Part shown: piece by piece, positions 10,865 to 24,900 of the stretch
Numbering within the stretch: position 1 is the first letter of the stretch
How the letters are laid out: each line of letters starts with the position of its first letter
Source: Chimonanthus salicifolius
Lineage: Eukaryota > Streptophyta > Magnoliopsida > Laurales > Calycanthaceae
Reading direction: 5' to 3'
DNA length: 64,000 nt
NCBI GenBank assembly: GCA_013350335.1
Contig: CM023535.1
Location: 23,343,746 to 23,407,745 of the forward strand
Translations under genes and position numbers: made by a program
Notes under the pieces: model-generated
The model's database searches: none
Seen by the model: the letters and a program-made list of their open reading frames with translations, nothing else
Told to the model about the DNA's origin: nothing

Positions 10865-13800
10865 GAGGCAGCGTTTTCCACCACCTACCGTCTTTTTTCC
10901 CAAGAGCATCTTCCTCTTCCTCCATCCCTTGTAAGAAGAGGTAGAAATCTCTCTCTCTTCCACGCACCAACGTCTCTCTTTCCTCTTGTTCCCACATAGA
11001 AGCAGCAAACCCTCTTCCTCTTCATCTTTTATGTGTTTTCCCTCTTCTTTTTCCATTATGTATGCTTTTTATTTCCCAAGGAGAAAAGCCTCTTTCCCGT
11101 GCGTGTCCCTATTAATTCTCTAAGCGTTGGCGTTTTCCTCCTTCCCGTGCACATCCACATTTATTTTGACAACTTGGCGTCTTCCCGATTTTCCTCTTGA
11201 AGCAGCATTGGGGTCTTTCATCTCTCACGCTATCTCTCCTTTTGCATCTCTGTTTGCTGTCTCTCAGGGGTCTCTCTCACAATGGCCAGCTCATTTTCTC
11301 AAATTTCAATGTAATTTTGTAGAATGTGATCTCTTGTTGAATACCCATTTCTCCATTCGAATGTTTTTCAAAAAAGTTTTAAAAAAGTTCTTAAAAGGGG
11401 TTCTGAAAATGTCTTTGTCTACTTATTTGGATCAAAACCTCTTCTATTCAAACCTTGAATTTGATTTCAAGGCATGGATTTTGTAGAATGTGTATGACAT
11501 TCCATTTCTCTCTATCAAGATGGGAATATTGGTGACAATATTTGAAGGGTTGGATTTCTGTGAATCGACAATTTGGGTTCTACAGAAGAGGAGACTTTTG
11601 GCTTTTCTCAATACATTAAGTTGTGCTTTAAGACCGTTAATCAGAACTCAATGTTCCTCTGCTCCAACAATGTCTAGGATATAGGAAAGGTTTCTGTTCT
11701 TCAAAACTGCAGTCGCTTAGTTTGATTCATTTCAGATCATCCATATTAGGACCCAAATTGCTAGTTCTGAACTGATTTCTCTCTATCAGAAAGAGGCTTC
11801 GTTTGGATTGTCCATCCCAAATTGCTAAATCAACTGATTTCACTCTCCCAAAAAGGCTCAGTTTAGCAGTTTCAGTTCATGTTTATTTTGCAATTTATTA
11901 TTTCCAGATCAGTCTCCACTTTGCCCACTTTGCACTAATCCTATTTATATTATCACATAAAAGTTGGCAAATTTGGGGATTACAAGAAAAAAAGCCTTCT
12001 TTACGGAAAATTGAAGATCATTACTTCAAAAACTTGAGTTCTCTGAACCCATTGTAAGCAAACTCCATTGTTAACAAATTGTGAAACATTTTGATATTCT
12101 TTGTTTACAAGATACAAGAAAAAAGATTCAACAACAATGAACAAGACTGGGTACAAAGTTCATTTCAATGCCTCAAATGACCTCAAGTGGGATTGGCAAA
12201 TGCATGATAATGGAATTGATTACATCCCCTGGTAGATTGCCGATCGGATCCTCATCTCCAAGCTTGGATTCTCCTCCTCTTACTTCTAAAATGCAACAAA
12301 CTGATTTCAATACAAAGAACAGTGACAATAGAAAAAACTATACTGTTAGTGAATGACAAATGATACTCTAAATGGAACAAATTTGGTGGTGTTAATGTGT
12401 GTGCATATGATAAACCCATCCTTCTATGATATTTGACCCACAATCAAATAAACCAATTCATGGTTTAACAAGCATCTTCACTGAGAAAAAACCAAGGATA
12501 TCCCATTTCTTTTATGTCCCAAATCACCATTTTTTCTCATAAGCACACAATCAATATCTCAAGGGTCAGAGAAGCTTGATCTCTCAGTCAGTTCATGCTC
12601 AATTCAAACACCATCCTGCTTTTTAGACAGGGACAAATATGCTCAATTGAGAAACCATAGGAGAACAAGGAATGGAAGAGGTTTTGAATGTTTATTCTCA
12701 CGCCAATGCCATGTTGGCATCATACTCTTTGAATGGAATTGGCTACCAGTCATAAAAGTAGGAGAACATGTCACTGTAACTCAATGCTATCTAGTAAGTT
12801 TTTCCTTCAAATTATTTTCAAAGAGGGTGCTTTCAGAAACCTATACCCTTTCTCTACCTTTCAATTTGATCGAGGGTGGTTTGGAGGGATTAGAAGTTAT
12901 TGTGATGTCAGCCCAATCTCACTTGATATACCTCCCTACTCTATGAACATGGAGTCCATAGTAATCAAAGCTTTGCCTAGGCTTCAGAGCTCCTTCACCT
13001 TGGTGAGCCAAGGCACCAGGACCCCTCTCAGCAATCTTTAATTGTACAAGCATAAGTATATTAATTGACACCTTATTCTGATAAAGCCTCTCATATATCA
13101 CTGATGCAATTTTTCTATTGGGCTCATGTTTTGCAATTTTGAATAATATGGATTTGTTTCATGAGAGTTGGTTCTGATTTGTAGCAGAAAACAATCAGCA
13201 GTCCATAAATACAATCAACATGCACCAATACACTAGTAAAAAATTCTTCAAGAACAAGAAAGGACAGGCTAACCCCATCATTCAAAACAAAATACAAGTT
13301 TCCACAATCCAAGTTTTCATTATTCAATTGATTCTAAATTCTGAGAATACATTTATTTAATTTAGCACAAAATTTCTGAACATCAGCTGAAATCTTTGGA
13401 ATCCATTGGGACTGCAAATTTCAAATACACAAGATAGTTCAAATTCATCACATCCTTCTTCATCTGCTATTGCATCTTGATACTGTTAATACTCTGGAAC
13501 CAGATCATTCATGTTGCTCTCTGCCTCTGTAGACTCCATCTCATCCATTCCTTTTTAGTATATCAATGTAAGAAGGTCATACCAGAACCACTTCCTCCTT
13601 CTAATGAATGACAGACTTGGAAACCTAAAAGGTACAAAACATATGGATAAATCAGAGAAAAATATTTTAAAACATTATCACAAGCATGAATGACCTAGTA
13701 ATATTTTTGCGAGACAATGGGAATCAAATTTCAGATTTTTTGAAAAAGATCAAGAGTCCTGCTGATTATATTTGTATTAGTGAAAAGCTTTGTATATAGA

Positions 13801-14303
13801 TGCAAAGGGCAATTTCAGGCTACAAAGACTTTTACAGGTTGCATACAGGTGCTAAGCAATGAACTGTATAACATTAATATTATCACCAGAAGTCCTGCAT
13901 AACATATTAAAAATTACATTAGAAAATATGAAAATTATATAAATCTCATAATGCATATCTCTATCAATTAAGTCAAGATATTACTTGGTTCATTTGAGAA
14001 GAGTTATATGTTAATTCTTCATAGAAGTTGCAAGATAAATTCGTCTGTAGAAAAGGAACAAATGTTAATCTTTATCTAACTTATTTTGTATGCAGAAAAA
14101 ATATGAATTATTATAGTCTAGCAATCACTTACCTGAGATAACTGAGAGAAATTGGTTGCTTGTGATTCATGACAGTCATCTATATTAGGTAAATCATTCA
14201 AATCTACACTCTCCAATTCATGTGCAGTAATTTGATTTGTACAAGTTCTACTATTGTTACCAACATTTTTACATATCCCGCATCTCCTTACTTTCTTCGC
14301 AAT
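10865..14303. other. Internal MULE cargo and subterminal sequence, mostly unassigned
   Basis: The stretch downstream of the transposase remnant. Open frames at 11127-11486 and 12647-13041 have no recognisable domain. One short minus-strand stretch (about 13040-12935) has a codon-like character (AERGPGALAHQGEGAL, SFDYYGLHVHRVG) and could be a captured host exon, but I cannot name its source. The rest looks non-coding. Confidence 0.4.
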
Positions 14304-16222
14304 CTAAAATGCAGAAGGATCTCGTCTTGTAGAGTTATTGGACTTTGAGGTCTTAGAACCTAGATGACGTCCTTTTGAATGCTGAATGATAGGCTCATGA
14401 TTGAGAGGCATCGTGATATTGGCATACTTATGGAGTTTATTTTGCAAAGATTCTTGTTGAAATGAAGACAATTTTCCATAATTCTTCTTAACACCATCAT
14501 ACAAGATATCTAATTGATCATCATCTCGATTTATTTGAATGTCCGAGTCATTGAATGACCGGATATTGATTCTCCAATGTAAATTGATCTGATCTAAATG
14601 TAATTTCTTCATCGACTCCATTTTGTGTGCACAAGGTAAGCCCGTTGTTGTGGTAAACTCATTTGTACAAATGCATGTCAATGAATTATTTTTCAACAAA
14701 ACATATTGTTTATAAAGCTCGTTCAATGAAAAATGTGATACCTTGCCATTTACTTCAGCAAAGAAGGGAATATTACAAGTATGAAATCTCCGAATTCTTT
14801 TCTTCTCAAGTCAAGCCTTGATCTCTTGAAACTGATTTTCAATGGCATTACATATCTTACTTTGAACAGTACCAAGGTCACTCGTTGATGCATATATGTA
14901 TATACCTTTTCAACATAGCATGTGCACCTTCTACCCTCGAAGTGGCTCGATTTTGCAAATGCAAACATTTGTCTATCCATGCCTTCACAAATTGTTCTTC
15001 ATAAGGAATCCAAGTGTTTGTTAAATAATTTAAAGCCTCAACATCATGTTTAAAATTTCCTTTGAACATTTCATATGCTGTATAAAATGCTTCTTCGGAT
15101 GAGGATTCTACCAATGAGTTCCACTCATATATAAATGCATCATATTCTTCTTCCTTCTTAAAGAGATGCTTACAACGGGGAAGAATATTTTTGTTAATAT
15201 GTCAAATACACAAAATATGCATAGAACCAGGGAAGACTAACTCAATCGCCTTCTTTAAGGCCAAATCTCTATCAATCACAACAATGGGGGGCTTAGGATC
15301 AGCACCTAAAATCTTTTTGAACATTCATAAGGCCCATTCATAATCTTCAAATTTCTCATTTCTTATAAAAACAAAGCATGAGAAGAAACTAGAATTCAAA
15401 CTTGTCACACCAATGATATTAAGCAATGGCATATGGTATTTGTTGGTCTTATAGGTACAATCCATCAGAAAAATTTCATTGTAGCTCTTAGTAAGGTGAG
15501 TTGATAATGGTTGTGCAAAGAAAAGATATGACAAATGACCTTCATTATCATAGTCAATACTGTAATGGAAACCACTTTTTCCAAGATCTTCTATTAAATC
15601 TTCAATTGAGGTATGACCTCCTAAATGCTATTTCCGAAGCCTACTCATCATATTGTACAAATCCCTTGATGTTGCTTCAAGATTTGGATTTTCTTTACTC
15701 AGCGTTGTCAAAATTTGACGGGATGGTATATTGCTACTCTTCATTTCAATGATGTTTTTTTCTCTCTTCTTCTAAAAAACGTCGTGCACTTGGATGACCA
15801 ACTAAAACATTTGACCTTTCATGATTGTGCTTTAAATTTTTTGTGGTCAACTTCCATGACCCATCAACATTTTGTCTTCCTTTCACTTCAAATGGACAAT
15901 TCACAAGGCAAGATGATCCTTTCTTTTTGTGTTCATCATCTTTCATATTACGACAATAACGATATGTGCCTCCTCTATCGCAACCAAGAATTACCATGTT
16001 CTTCTTAGTACATGACCTCTTGATGCTAGCTACAAATCCTTGTGCAATAGCAAACTTCTTAACATGTTTTATAAGATCCTCTCGATCTGGAAAACACTTC
16101 TCAACAAACTCATTCTCAAATATTTCATCACAATTATGTGTCTTTTCCCTATCATTCTCAACTAACTTCATTCCATTTGACCCTTCATAAAATGTGGATG
16201 GACATGCATCGCTAGAATCCAT
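14304..16222 (-). pseudogene. MULE (FAR1-like) transposase, frameshifted
   Basis: Domains appear in the expected order on the minus strand. An N-terminal FAR1/WRKY-GCM1-type zinc-binding region lies at 16222-15746 (VILGCDRGGTYR, NCPFEVKGR, KHNHE). The MULE catalytic core with the first Asp (FLMDCTYKTNKYHMPLLNI) is at about 15534-15325. The second Asp region (PPIVVIDRDLALKKAI) is at about 15285-15235. A helical region covers 15114-14878. A SWIM zinc finger (CICTN...LPCAH) is at about 14675-14630. The frame is broken after an A-rich run near 15750, by a stop near 15625 and others in the core, and by further shifts around 14880-14730. No single frame spans the protein, so it cannot encode an active transposase. 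Confidence 0.88.
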
Positions 16223-18887
16223 AGGCCTGGTTTCATATCCAAGAGAGATTATTTAAAGAGAATTAGAGTTTTGATTTGGCACTCAATTTGTATCTAAGAG
16301 AGCAATTTCCTTATTTTTAACATATGCATTATTAAATTTGAGATTGTAAAATATAAATTAAAATTTATGAAAATAAATAAATATTCAGTGCATTAAGAAT
16401 AATTTTTCGACGAAAATCAATACAAGTAATGTTTGGTCCATTTTCCATGGCCTAGACAAAAAGAGGGGAAAAATTTCTCCTAACCAATATTTTTAACGAA
16501 ATCCCTAATATCTGAAATTATTTTCTAAATTCATATATTCAAATTATTGGAATAATTATTTTCATAAAAATTAAAAACTGTAAAACCAAAGGAATTTGTC
16601 ATTTCATAAAAGTAAAATCAAATAATGAAAAAAACTGAGGTTTCGAAGGAGAGAAGAAGTTTACCTTGAGGTTTGAAAGGGTGGAGAGCTTGAGAGTCGG
16701 CCGAGATTCGAGAGAGCAGAGAAAGCGATTTGGAGAGCTTCGGTTGAGAAGAGGGACTGCTATAATGGCAGGAAGAGAGAGAGGAAGCGTCAGCAAAGAT
16801 AGAGAGCGTTGGTTGAGAAAAACCCACTGAGACGAAAAAGGAGAGTGGAAAATGAGAAGAAGTAAAAGAGGAAGCACGTTCGAGAGAAAGAAGAGGAAGG
16901 TTTCCTGCTTCGTCAATGAAGATAGCGAGCGTTGGTTGAGAAAAATCGACTATTGCAGGAAAGAAGAGTGGAAAATGAGAAGAAAGAAGAGAGTAAACGT
17001 GTTCGAGAGGAAGAAGGCGAGAGTTTCCTGCTTCTATGCCGGACTGAGAGGGAAGAAAAGACATGGGCGGGAAGGTGGCGGAAAACGCTGGTGTCTTACA
17101 GAAATAAAAGACATGCGAAAAAGGAGAAAATGTGAGTGGGCCAAAATTGGGAAAAAAAATTGAAGGAGTGCACAAACGGTAAAACTGGGTGTAAACAAAT
17201 CACTTCCCAAAAAAAGAAGCTCTAAGTTGTTAAAGATAATAAAACAACATATAATTTGTTAGAGAGATAGCAAACAACTTACAACATCTTGATTCTCAGA
17301 CAACAAACTTTGAACAAAATTTCAATAAAGATCTACCACTTCAGCTCACTTTTAAATAAGATCTAAATCTATTACTTTTGTTGAACTAGTGAAATAACCT
17401 TCAAGCCTAAAACCTTGAATCAATATCGACGAGCTTGAACTTCAAACTTGTCTCTTGAAAATTATCCCCCTTCAACTTATACTTTGAGAATATTTTTATC
17501 ATAGCAAAACTATGAAAAATGGTGCATATATACTTCAAATTTACTTGCCAACTCTAGTTTAGACTTAACTTTGAAATCTTCCTTAAAGTTATATTTTCAA
17601 GGATCAAAGCTAAATCTTCAAGGGGGGCGCTTGTCTTTCGAGATAACTTCGAATTCACTTCAATCCAATTTGGACTCTCGATTAAATTAGTTTTATATAG
17701 ATATCTTTCGGCTTTAACTCTTATTAGAATTGGAATAGATGAGAATCAAGAGATAGTAGTAGTTCACCAAACTCGCTAACTAATATGCAATACAATTTCA
17801 CTTCACATTTTATCACAATTTCACATGTTTACATAGATCGTAATAGCCTATTACAACGGTTGTTGGCTTATAAAATAAAAACTTTTTTAATTTTTATTAA
17901 TAATTCTTTAATTAATCAAGTGAATCTTAGCTCAATGACTTCTGACTTTGATTTCTAAAACTTTTTATTAAATTACATTATACTAAGTCATTCCATTCTT
18001 CAGTTTATTACTACCTTAACTAAAAACAAGAATAAAATCACTGTCGATTTGGAGAATATATGCCTGAACAGCTCTGTTCAACTCTCTTCTTTTCACCTTT
18101 CTGTGCTTGTCAGGTCTCTAACACATCCTAGATTCCTGCCTCCATGCAAATCTACACCCCTCAGCTTTGTTCAACTCTCTTCTTTGCTCAACAATTCTTT
18201 GCTCTGTTCTTTATTTGGTATGTCTCCTTCAGGAAACAGACTTTTTATCTGGTTTGTCCCATCAACTTTCAGTTTGTCCCTCTCAAGTTTGTTCTCTGCA
18301 TATACGTCTTCTTCGCCTTCCCATCTCCACCACTGATTCTTACATTTGCCATCTATCTTCTTCTTATCTTTGGTTATCTTAGATATGATGATTAGTTGTG
18401 CTGGATTTGTTGTATTACTGTGCTAGTGTTATTGCCTCTTAGTCGCCATAGTTGCATCTCATATACTTGTTACGAGTTGGATCCCCACCCAAAATGACTA
18501 CCTGATTTTCACGTAACGTGGGCAAGTCCCAAGTCGAAAGTTTTCAGGAAAAATCCTGGTTTTATAAGCAGGGGCCAGGAAACCTCAAAATCGGCTAGTC
18601 ATTTTGAGTATGGATTCGACCCACCCCGTGACATACTGCTTCCATCACCTGTCATCGCCACTAACAAGACTAGCTTCCTCCTCATCAGACAATGGATAGA
18701 GGTCTTTCGACCGATGGATTTCTTCACCGTAGTTTCTAGCTTCTAGATTTTTTTTAATTCAATAAATTCAAATTTAAATTGATTCGAGTTTGAGAGTAGC
18801 ATTACAGTTAGGATTATAATTATGTTAACCTCTATGTTATTGGGATAGAAATAAGATTTGGTCAAGTTGTAGTTATCTTATCATATA

Positions 18888-19078
18888 CTCCCTCCGTCCT
18901 AAAATATTTGTCCTATATGGATTTTAGAATTGTCCCAAAATAGTTGTTTCATTTGTATTGGAGCAGTATAAAGTGTATTAAAAATGGATGAGATCACAAA
19001 GACTACTAACCTTATATAGAGAGTTCCTTAAAAAACACAAATATTTCAAATGAGACGACTAAAATGAGACGAAGGGAG
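18888..19078. mobile_element. Stowaway-like MITE, TA target duplication (block A')
   Basis: Paralogous copy of the MITE at 5383-5573, also 191 bp. It starts CTCCCTCCGTCC, ends ACGAAGGGAG, and has TA at 18886-18887 and 19079-19080. Its left end is closer to the usual Stowaway consensus than the block A copy. Confidence 0.88.
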
Positions 19079-20132
19079 TATAAGATTACATTATCAATAA
19101 TAAATCCAAGGTTTATGATTTTGTCAAACATAACAAATATGAGATAATTGTTAGATGGATTGTGATAAAATGCATAGACATAATCTGTACTGATGTCTCT
19201 CAAGTGGCTTAAGCCTTTGTAAGTTTTAGGTTTGACTCTCTTTGAAGTTATCCGCTTAAGATTAGTCTCACTTCTAATATTGAATAAAGATGTCTATAAT
19301 ATTCACCCAACGTTAGATACCTCAACTGGTTACTTCCCCCCTCAAGAGGTGGGGTGAGGTCAGGAGTTTCTCTTTAGTTTAAAAAAAAAAAGATGTCTAT
19401 AATATTCTTAATAATAGTAATAATCAACAAAGGTATGGACATCATAATTCCAACGACAGAAGGAAGAGAACTGAGCTTCATAGCTTATTCAACTATCAAT
19501 CTTTTACTCAAAGAAATCTCATTCTATTTAACAAAACCCTTTCATAAATGCGTACAACTTCTAAATTTGATGTCGAGCTGAATTTTCATTCTATAAGCTG
19601 AGACGAGGCCTTCTACTTTGGTCCAATAGATGAATACTCTGTGCTTACTCTTATTGTTACTTGAAGGCCCAAGTTATGGCCCAACCATTCCGATCTAAAC
19701 AAATTCAACAGAAATGGGCCTAAAATTGGGCTGGACCCGAATTTACTAGTTTTAGTTCTGTCTGCAATACATGATCCTGAATAGCCTGATATGATGAGCA
19801 ACGGGTAAGGGGTCCGGAACTTTAGTTTGCACAAGGTTTGGCTTGGCCTGGTCTTCTGATCCATTTGCAAATTGCTGACCTAATTATTCTTTATTGCAGA
19901 TAGTCGAGATTAGAAAATGAACTCACTCAGACTCAGTAATAAGTCTCCAATTACTCTTATTCAATTGTGGTACCATTTGTATTACATCTACATGATCTAT
20001 AAAGTCTGTCTGTAAACAGACACAAAATATATGATGTTATGGCTCAAAAACTAGTAGTAAGTAGGGCCATTCATTATTTTATGTTTCAGATAATAATGAT
20101 AATACTGAGGAGTAAGGAGTGGGATGGTGGGC

Positions 20133-21169
20133 CTAACAAGATATGTTGGACCCTGGATCTACTCCAAAATCTCCACAAAATTTTTGGTACTTGTCGACAC
20201 GGCTACGGACTTGATCGGGTCTCTGACTGCATTCGCCGCTATTGATGGCCTTTATAGTGTCTGCAAATCCCCTGCCTGAGACCATGGCATCGTGGCAATC
20301 TCTGTTCATCCAAAACCAGAACGCCGTTTTGAACGATATTTGAGAATCTTGGGCCACAGTCTCTGGACTATTAAGCAAATCATATCCAAGTGCATTTCCT
20401 GCTTCCCCATAATTGTAGTTCCTGTTGAACATAAGTACCAATTGTGAGTATCAAATCAGAGGATGGGATGAGAGTGAGACTCCAACCATTAAACAAATGG
20501 GTACCATGTTAGTTGCAGTGGTCCTCTCCCGATGTACGTCTTCCCAGGTGCACAAGGGAAGTCATCCCTTGGTTCACAGAAGTCCGACCCCGGATTCTGC
20601 TCCGATATAAAACAAAGACCTACAAAATGCAAACACAAATATGATTAGGAGTTAGAAGCAGTGATCTGATAAATAAAGCCCATTTGATTGTCGATTAGGT
20701 TTAAAAAAGCCAGGCCCAAATAGCCCACTTTGAGTTTTGACAGCCAATGCCGAGTTGGCCTTCAAATCATCCTACAATGGATGGTTTATGAAGCAGGGCA
20801 AGATGACTGTGAGTGATAAGAAACATATATGGGATAATGATATGGATATGATAGTATGATACCTCCAGTCTCATGCATGACATGGGCGAGGAACGCTGCC
20901 ATTTCCCTCTTACGTATATTGTCGTCGCCGGTAGTGCCGAAAGCAGGTTGCTGATCAGCAGCCACCGTGAAGCTGTCATACGTATAGAAGGACTTGCCTT
21001 CACAGCTGTCTGCAGTGGGCTTGAGATTGTTGAAGTAATCTTGAGTTATGAGATTCCTTGGAGTGACTTGGCCCATGCAATATCGCCCATACAACCACAC
21101 TGTAATTACTGCCATGGTACCAATTCGACGAGCCATGGCCAGGCCCAGGCCCAAGCCCATTTTCACCAT
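20133..21169 (-). CDS. GH19 chitinase copy 2, class IV-type catalytic domain, catalytic residues intact
   Basis: Exons 21169-20863, 20619-20505 and 20421-20133 on the minus strand join to 711 nt (236 residues), with introns of 243 and 83 bp at the same positions and phases as copy 1. It hydrolyses internal beta-1,4 bonds of chitin if active, as secreted pathogenesis-related or developmental chitinases do. The N-terminus is a probable signal peptide, and the mature part starts near [15 protein letters not shown]. Both catalytic glutamates are present: E100 in HVMHETGG and E109 in [28 protein letters not shown] and FKTAFWFWM all match the family. There is no hevein domain. Relative to copy 1 it keeps the consensus at residues 63, 100 and QLT; its one visible departure is DFC for DYC. 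It is the likeliest functional member of the cluster. Confidence 0.93.
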
Positions 21170-21220
21170 AACTTATCGTTCTGAAGTTTTTGTGTAAGAG
21201 AATTGTGGACAGTAGTAGCT

Positions 21221-21228
21221 TATTTATA
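21221..21228 (-). promoter_or_regulatory. TATA box of chitinase copy 2
   Basis: TATAAATA on the minus strand, about 52 bases upstream of the ATG at 21169, as in copy 1. The proximal promoters of copies 1 and 2 are nearly identical by eye, so recent divergence in expression is not visible from core elements. Confidence 0.6.
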
Positions 21229-21957
21229 GAAAGATTTCTGCCACTTTTTCTTTGTTAAAAGTCTTGAGTTTATGCAGACTTTAGAACGTTAAACGAGTAA
21301 ATTGGGAAGACTTCAAGTCAAGTCTTCCTATGATGCGTGTGGGCTTGGCTGGAATTTAATGGCCTTGAATGCCCTCTTACGTTTTCCATACTCATCGAAT
21401 CTCAGTTGGAAGAATTTTTTCAGTTCTTATTTTGAAAGAACAAATTAATTAAAATTTAAAATTTCAATTATTTTTTAAAATTTCAATTAATTTTTTTGAA
21501 AAATTCAGATTTCGATTCAAGATTAGATTAACAAATTTCACCTGATATTTTAAATTTTAGTCAATAATTGTCACAGAGATCCTGGTTGATCATATTCAAC
21601 TATTTTTCTCTTAAATGTTATTAAAACTTACATTCAACTCTTCTTTTCTCTTTCAAGTTATTTGAAAGTTATATAAATATATATTGAAGATTAAGGTGCC
21701 TAGATCCTCTTAGATTAAGGTAACACTATGTGGAGTGATCTTTTTTCTTTAGAAAGTGACTTGAATCTAAGATTTTCGGCAGTTCAGACGAGTTCTTAAC
21801 CATCAAACCAACTCTCACAAATTGATTTGAAGATTATAGAGTTTTCAAGTCCATGCCCCTACTTTGGCTCAAAAATATATAAAGAATATATGCCCCTACT
21901 TTCACTGATTGCTTTTTGAAGAATATATATCAAATCAATTCGATATTTCGATGATTA

Positions 21958-24900
21958 TGTAATATCCTAACCCAAATTCGGCATAGTTTAGCCTAATAAA
22001 TCTTGCTTAGATCGGTTAATCTCGAAAATTACGGTTAGGGCTTTGAAAAAAGCCCAGATGTGGCCCAATCCGAGCTCGAATGCTTAGTGATCCCGCTCGT
22101 CTAGCTGAAGGGGTAAAATTGTAATTTACCGTTTATAGTTATTATTTTATTAATTGGGTTATTATGTGATCATTATTGGATGATATTATTCTCCTTAATC
22201 AAGGATTTCTACTTCTGATTTCAAAATAATTTTATTTTCAGAAAATAGTACTTAAAACCACCCGTCAAAACCCTGAAAGGGAGAAATAAATATTTTTAAA
22301 TGGTTTTGGAAATGGGATGATTTTTGAAACAAGTATTTTATGTTAGACCATTTTAGTATGGTTTAGTTTATTCTTTCAAACCCTAAAAATGAGGATTTGA
22401 AATTGTTTTATTTAACACAAGTTAAGACACGTAAATAGTGTTAAATTGTGATTTTTTTTTTTAAATCAATAGGTTTTTGTGAGTTTTAAATCTCCAAATT
22501 TTTATGATAACTAGAGTTTTTAAAACCCAACTTATTTGTCAAGTTGGATTAAAATTTTCAAGCTTTAAAAGTGTTGTTTTTAGTTAAAAATCAAGTTTTT
22601 ATCAAAAGATGACTTATTTGTAAAATCGGAACTTGTGGAGGACTTATCTGCAACCAACAGTAACCATTGCCGATTACTGTTTCGGACGTAGGCAACCATC
22701 GCATGCAGTGGCCATCCGGCCACCTTCGATTGATCAGTTTTGCTATATATTGGCACTCCATCAACTGATCAAGCTCCCACATTTCTCATATTCTTTCTGA
22801 GTGTCCCAACTGCTCTGAATTTTCCCAGCTCTCCCTCTCAGCCTCTCTGTCTTTCCCAGTTTAGCTTAACCATAGCTTAGAGAAGTTTTTCAAAAAATCA
22901 GATTTTCAACCCAAGAACTCAAGTGAAGGTAACCACTGTATTCCTTTTCAAATTTTAAGTAGTTTAGAATCAAGAAAAACCGATTTTGGCCAAGTTTTGG
23001 ATGAGTAAAATAGTTTTGAAGTTTAAGGAAAAAACTTGGTTTTCTTTATATCAGTGCATTTTCAGTGTTAAAATCAGATGGCCTATTGAGCTTTACAGCT
23101 CCAAACCACTCCCTACGGAAATAGGACTCACTAAGGAGTCCATCTAACAGGTTGGATGTGAAAACCGAATCCAGGAAACCCACTGTTTCTAGATTCATAT
23201 TTCATGTATCACTACCCGTTATTGTCTGCAGTTACCAGTGGAGGAAGATGACTCTCGGACAGTCCGAGAGTCGAGCTTCGGACGGTCCAAGGGTCACACG
23301 CTTCGGACGGTCTGAGAGAAACCCTTCCAACGTTCCGAGCTTCAGCCCGAAGTTCTGAAGCTTCCGAGGCCAGCCCTGCTCTGTCGAATGTTCTGAGCCC
23401 TGTTCGGAAGAACCGAACTCCTCTCGAACGATCCGAGCTTCATTTGGCATGATCCGAAACACACAGACCCACCGAGACTAGTTTTTCAGAATTTTCGGTT
23501 CGGAAGGACCTTCAAATGATCCGAGACCCGATCTTCGGATGATCCGAAGCTACAGTACTTGGTTCCGAGGCTTGTTCCGAGGGACCTAGTTTTTGAAGTA
23601 TAAAATATTGTTTGATTATTGATGCATATGATGTTAGTACCCTTTTAAATTAAAAATGTATTAACCCTCTTCTCTTACTACTAAAGTGTATATACTATTG
23701 TATTCACTTCCAGGCCGACTCTATTTGTCGGGCACTGAGTGACTTCACTTGCAGGACGACGCTATATTTGTCGGGCACTGAGTGACCTCGAGGCCTTACT
23801 CAACATGTCAAATCTAGTCATATTCAGAGGACAACTAGGAAGTGACCTAAGTATCTAGACCTAACTCAATAAGTCAATATGGTCATGCCCAGAAAATAAT
23901 ATGAGTTTTGGACTGAGCACCTTATTATTACTCTATTGTGGATTATTTTAACTTAAAATGGTTATAAACCAAATAGGAGACTCAATTCCATTTACCTTGG
24001 AGATTTTTAGGAAAACAAGTATGATTTCGAAATACTACTTGAATGAATAAATGTGAATGCTATGAATGTTGACTTATAATTGATTGTGCACTTGTTTGCT
24101 TGTTAAACAGAGACCGTGATACCACACATTTACGGTGAGGGAACTTAACTTTACAGTAGGTGCAATCATGTTTTTATTGAGATGGATCTTGAGTAATGAG
24201 TAGTTTTAGATTTAATGAATCCACCCATGTGCCTAGACATGATGTACTGTTGTAAAAAATGCTTATGATGCTTATGAATGCTATGATATTAATGTGTAAT
24301 ACTGCTTCCACGTATCCTTGACTATTGAACAAATATCGGCCATGTGTGTGAGATTGTTTACGTCTACTGGACCACGCGTGTCGACAGTTGTTGACTTGAG
24401 GAATGTCAGTATCGGCCATGTGAGGGCTGGAGATGTACTTGTAAAGATGTATTTTGACCGTGTCGGAACTTAATATAATGGTCTCAGCGTAGTATGTAAG
24501 CGTTACGTTGGATGGCAGCAGTTATGGGAATGATGATAATATTATACTTGATGTTGAGAATTTGTTATCAAGCATGAGATATTATATTGCAACTGTTGAT
24601 TATTTACTAACCTGACGTTTACTTAAACTGCACTGTTATATTTCCTTCACTGTGCTAATTAGCTTACCCCACTCACCTTTTAAAAGATGAATCCGAGGAG
24701 GAGAATCCTCTGTTTGCAGCTTAGGGTGGATAAGCTGCGACATTGCTTTGGGATTCCCACTGAGGGGAATTTCCTTATCTTTGTTTTTTTGGTCTTTGGA
24801 ACCATTTATTTTTGTAAAGTACCGTGTGTGGTATTTAGTTTGCGTTAATGCAATATATTAAAACTACCATGTATCCGTAGTGACTCTGATGATGTTTCAA

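Larger units (their letters stand above)
10795..17208 (-). mobile_element. Decayed Mutator-like element with long diverged TIRs
   Basis: About 6.4 kb. The right end (17208 leftward, minus strand) begins GGGAAGTGATTTGTTTACAC. From about 17160 inward it matches the left end from 10795 inward over more than 100 bp, for example CCAATTTTG, TCTTTTATTT, GTAAGA and CAGCGTTTTCC in the same order on both sides. Long TIRs plus an internal MULE/FAR1-type transposase identify the superfamily. The left TIR lacks the outer 45-50 bp present on the right and abuts Sirevirus sequence directly. A tandem duplication of about 124 bp lies in the right subterminal region (about 16800-17045). TIR divergence and the broken transposase show it is old and inactive. 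Confidence 0.78.

Noticed and set aside
16618..17175. 185-codon open frame on the minus strand
   Set aside because: It lies within the MULE terminal repeat and its 124-bp tandem duplication, so its Ser/Pro/Phe-rich repeats reflect DNA repetition rather than a protein.
19613..19870. 85-codon minus-strand frame
   Set aside because: The same site in block A (about 6110-6365) is not open over this length, so the frame is not conserved between the duplicates.
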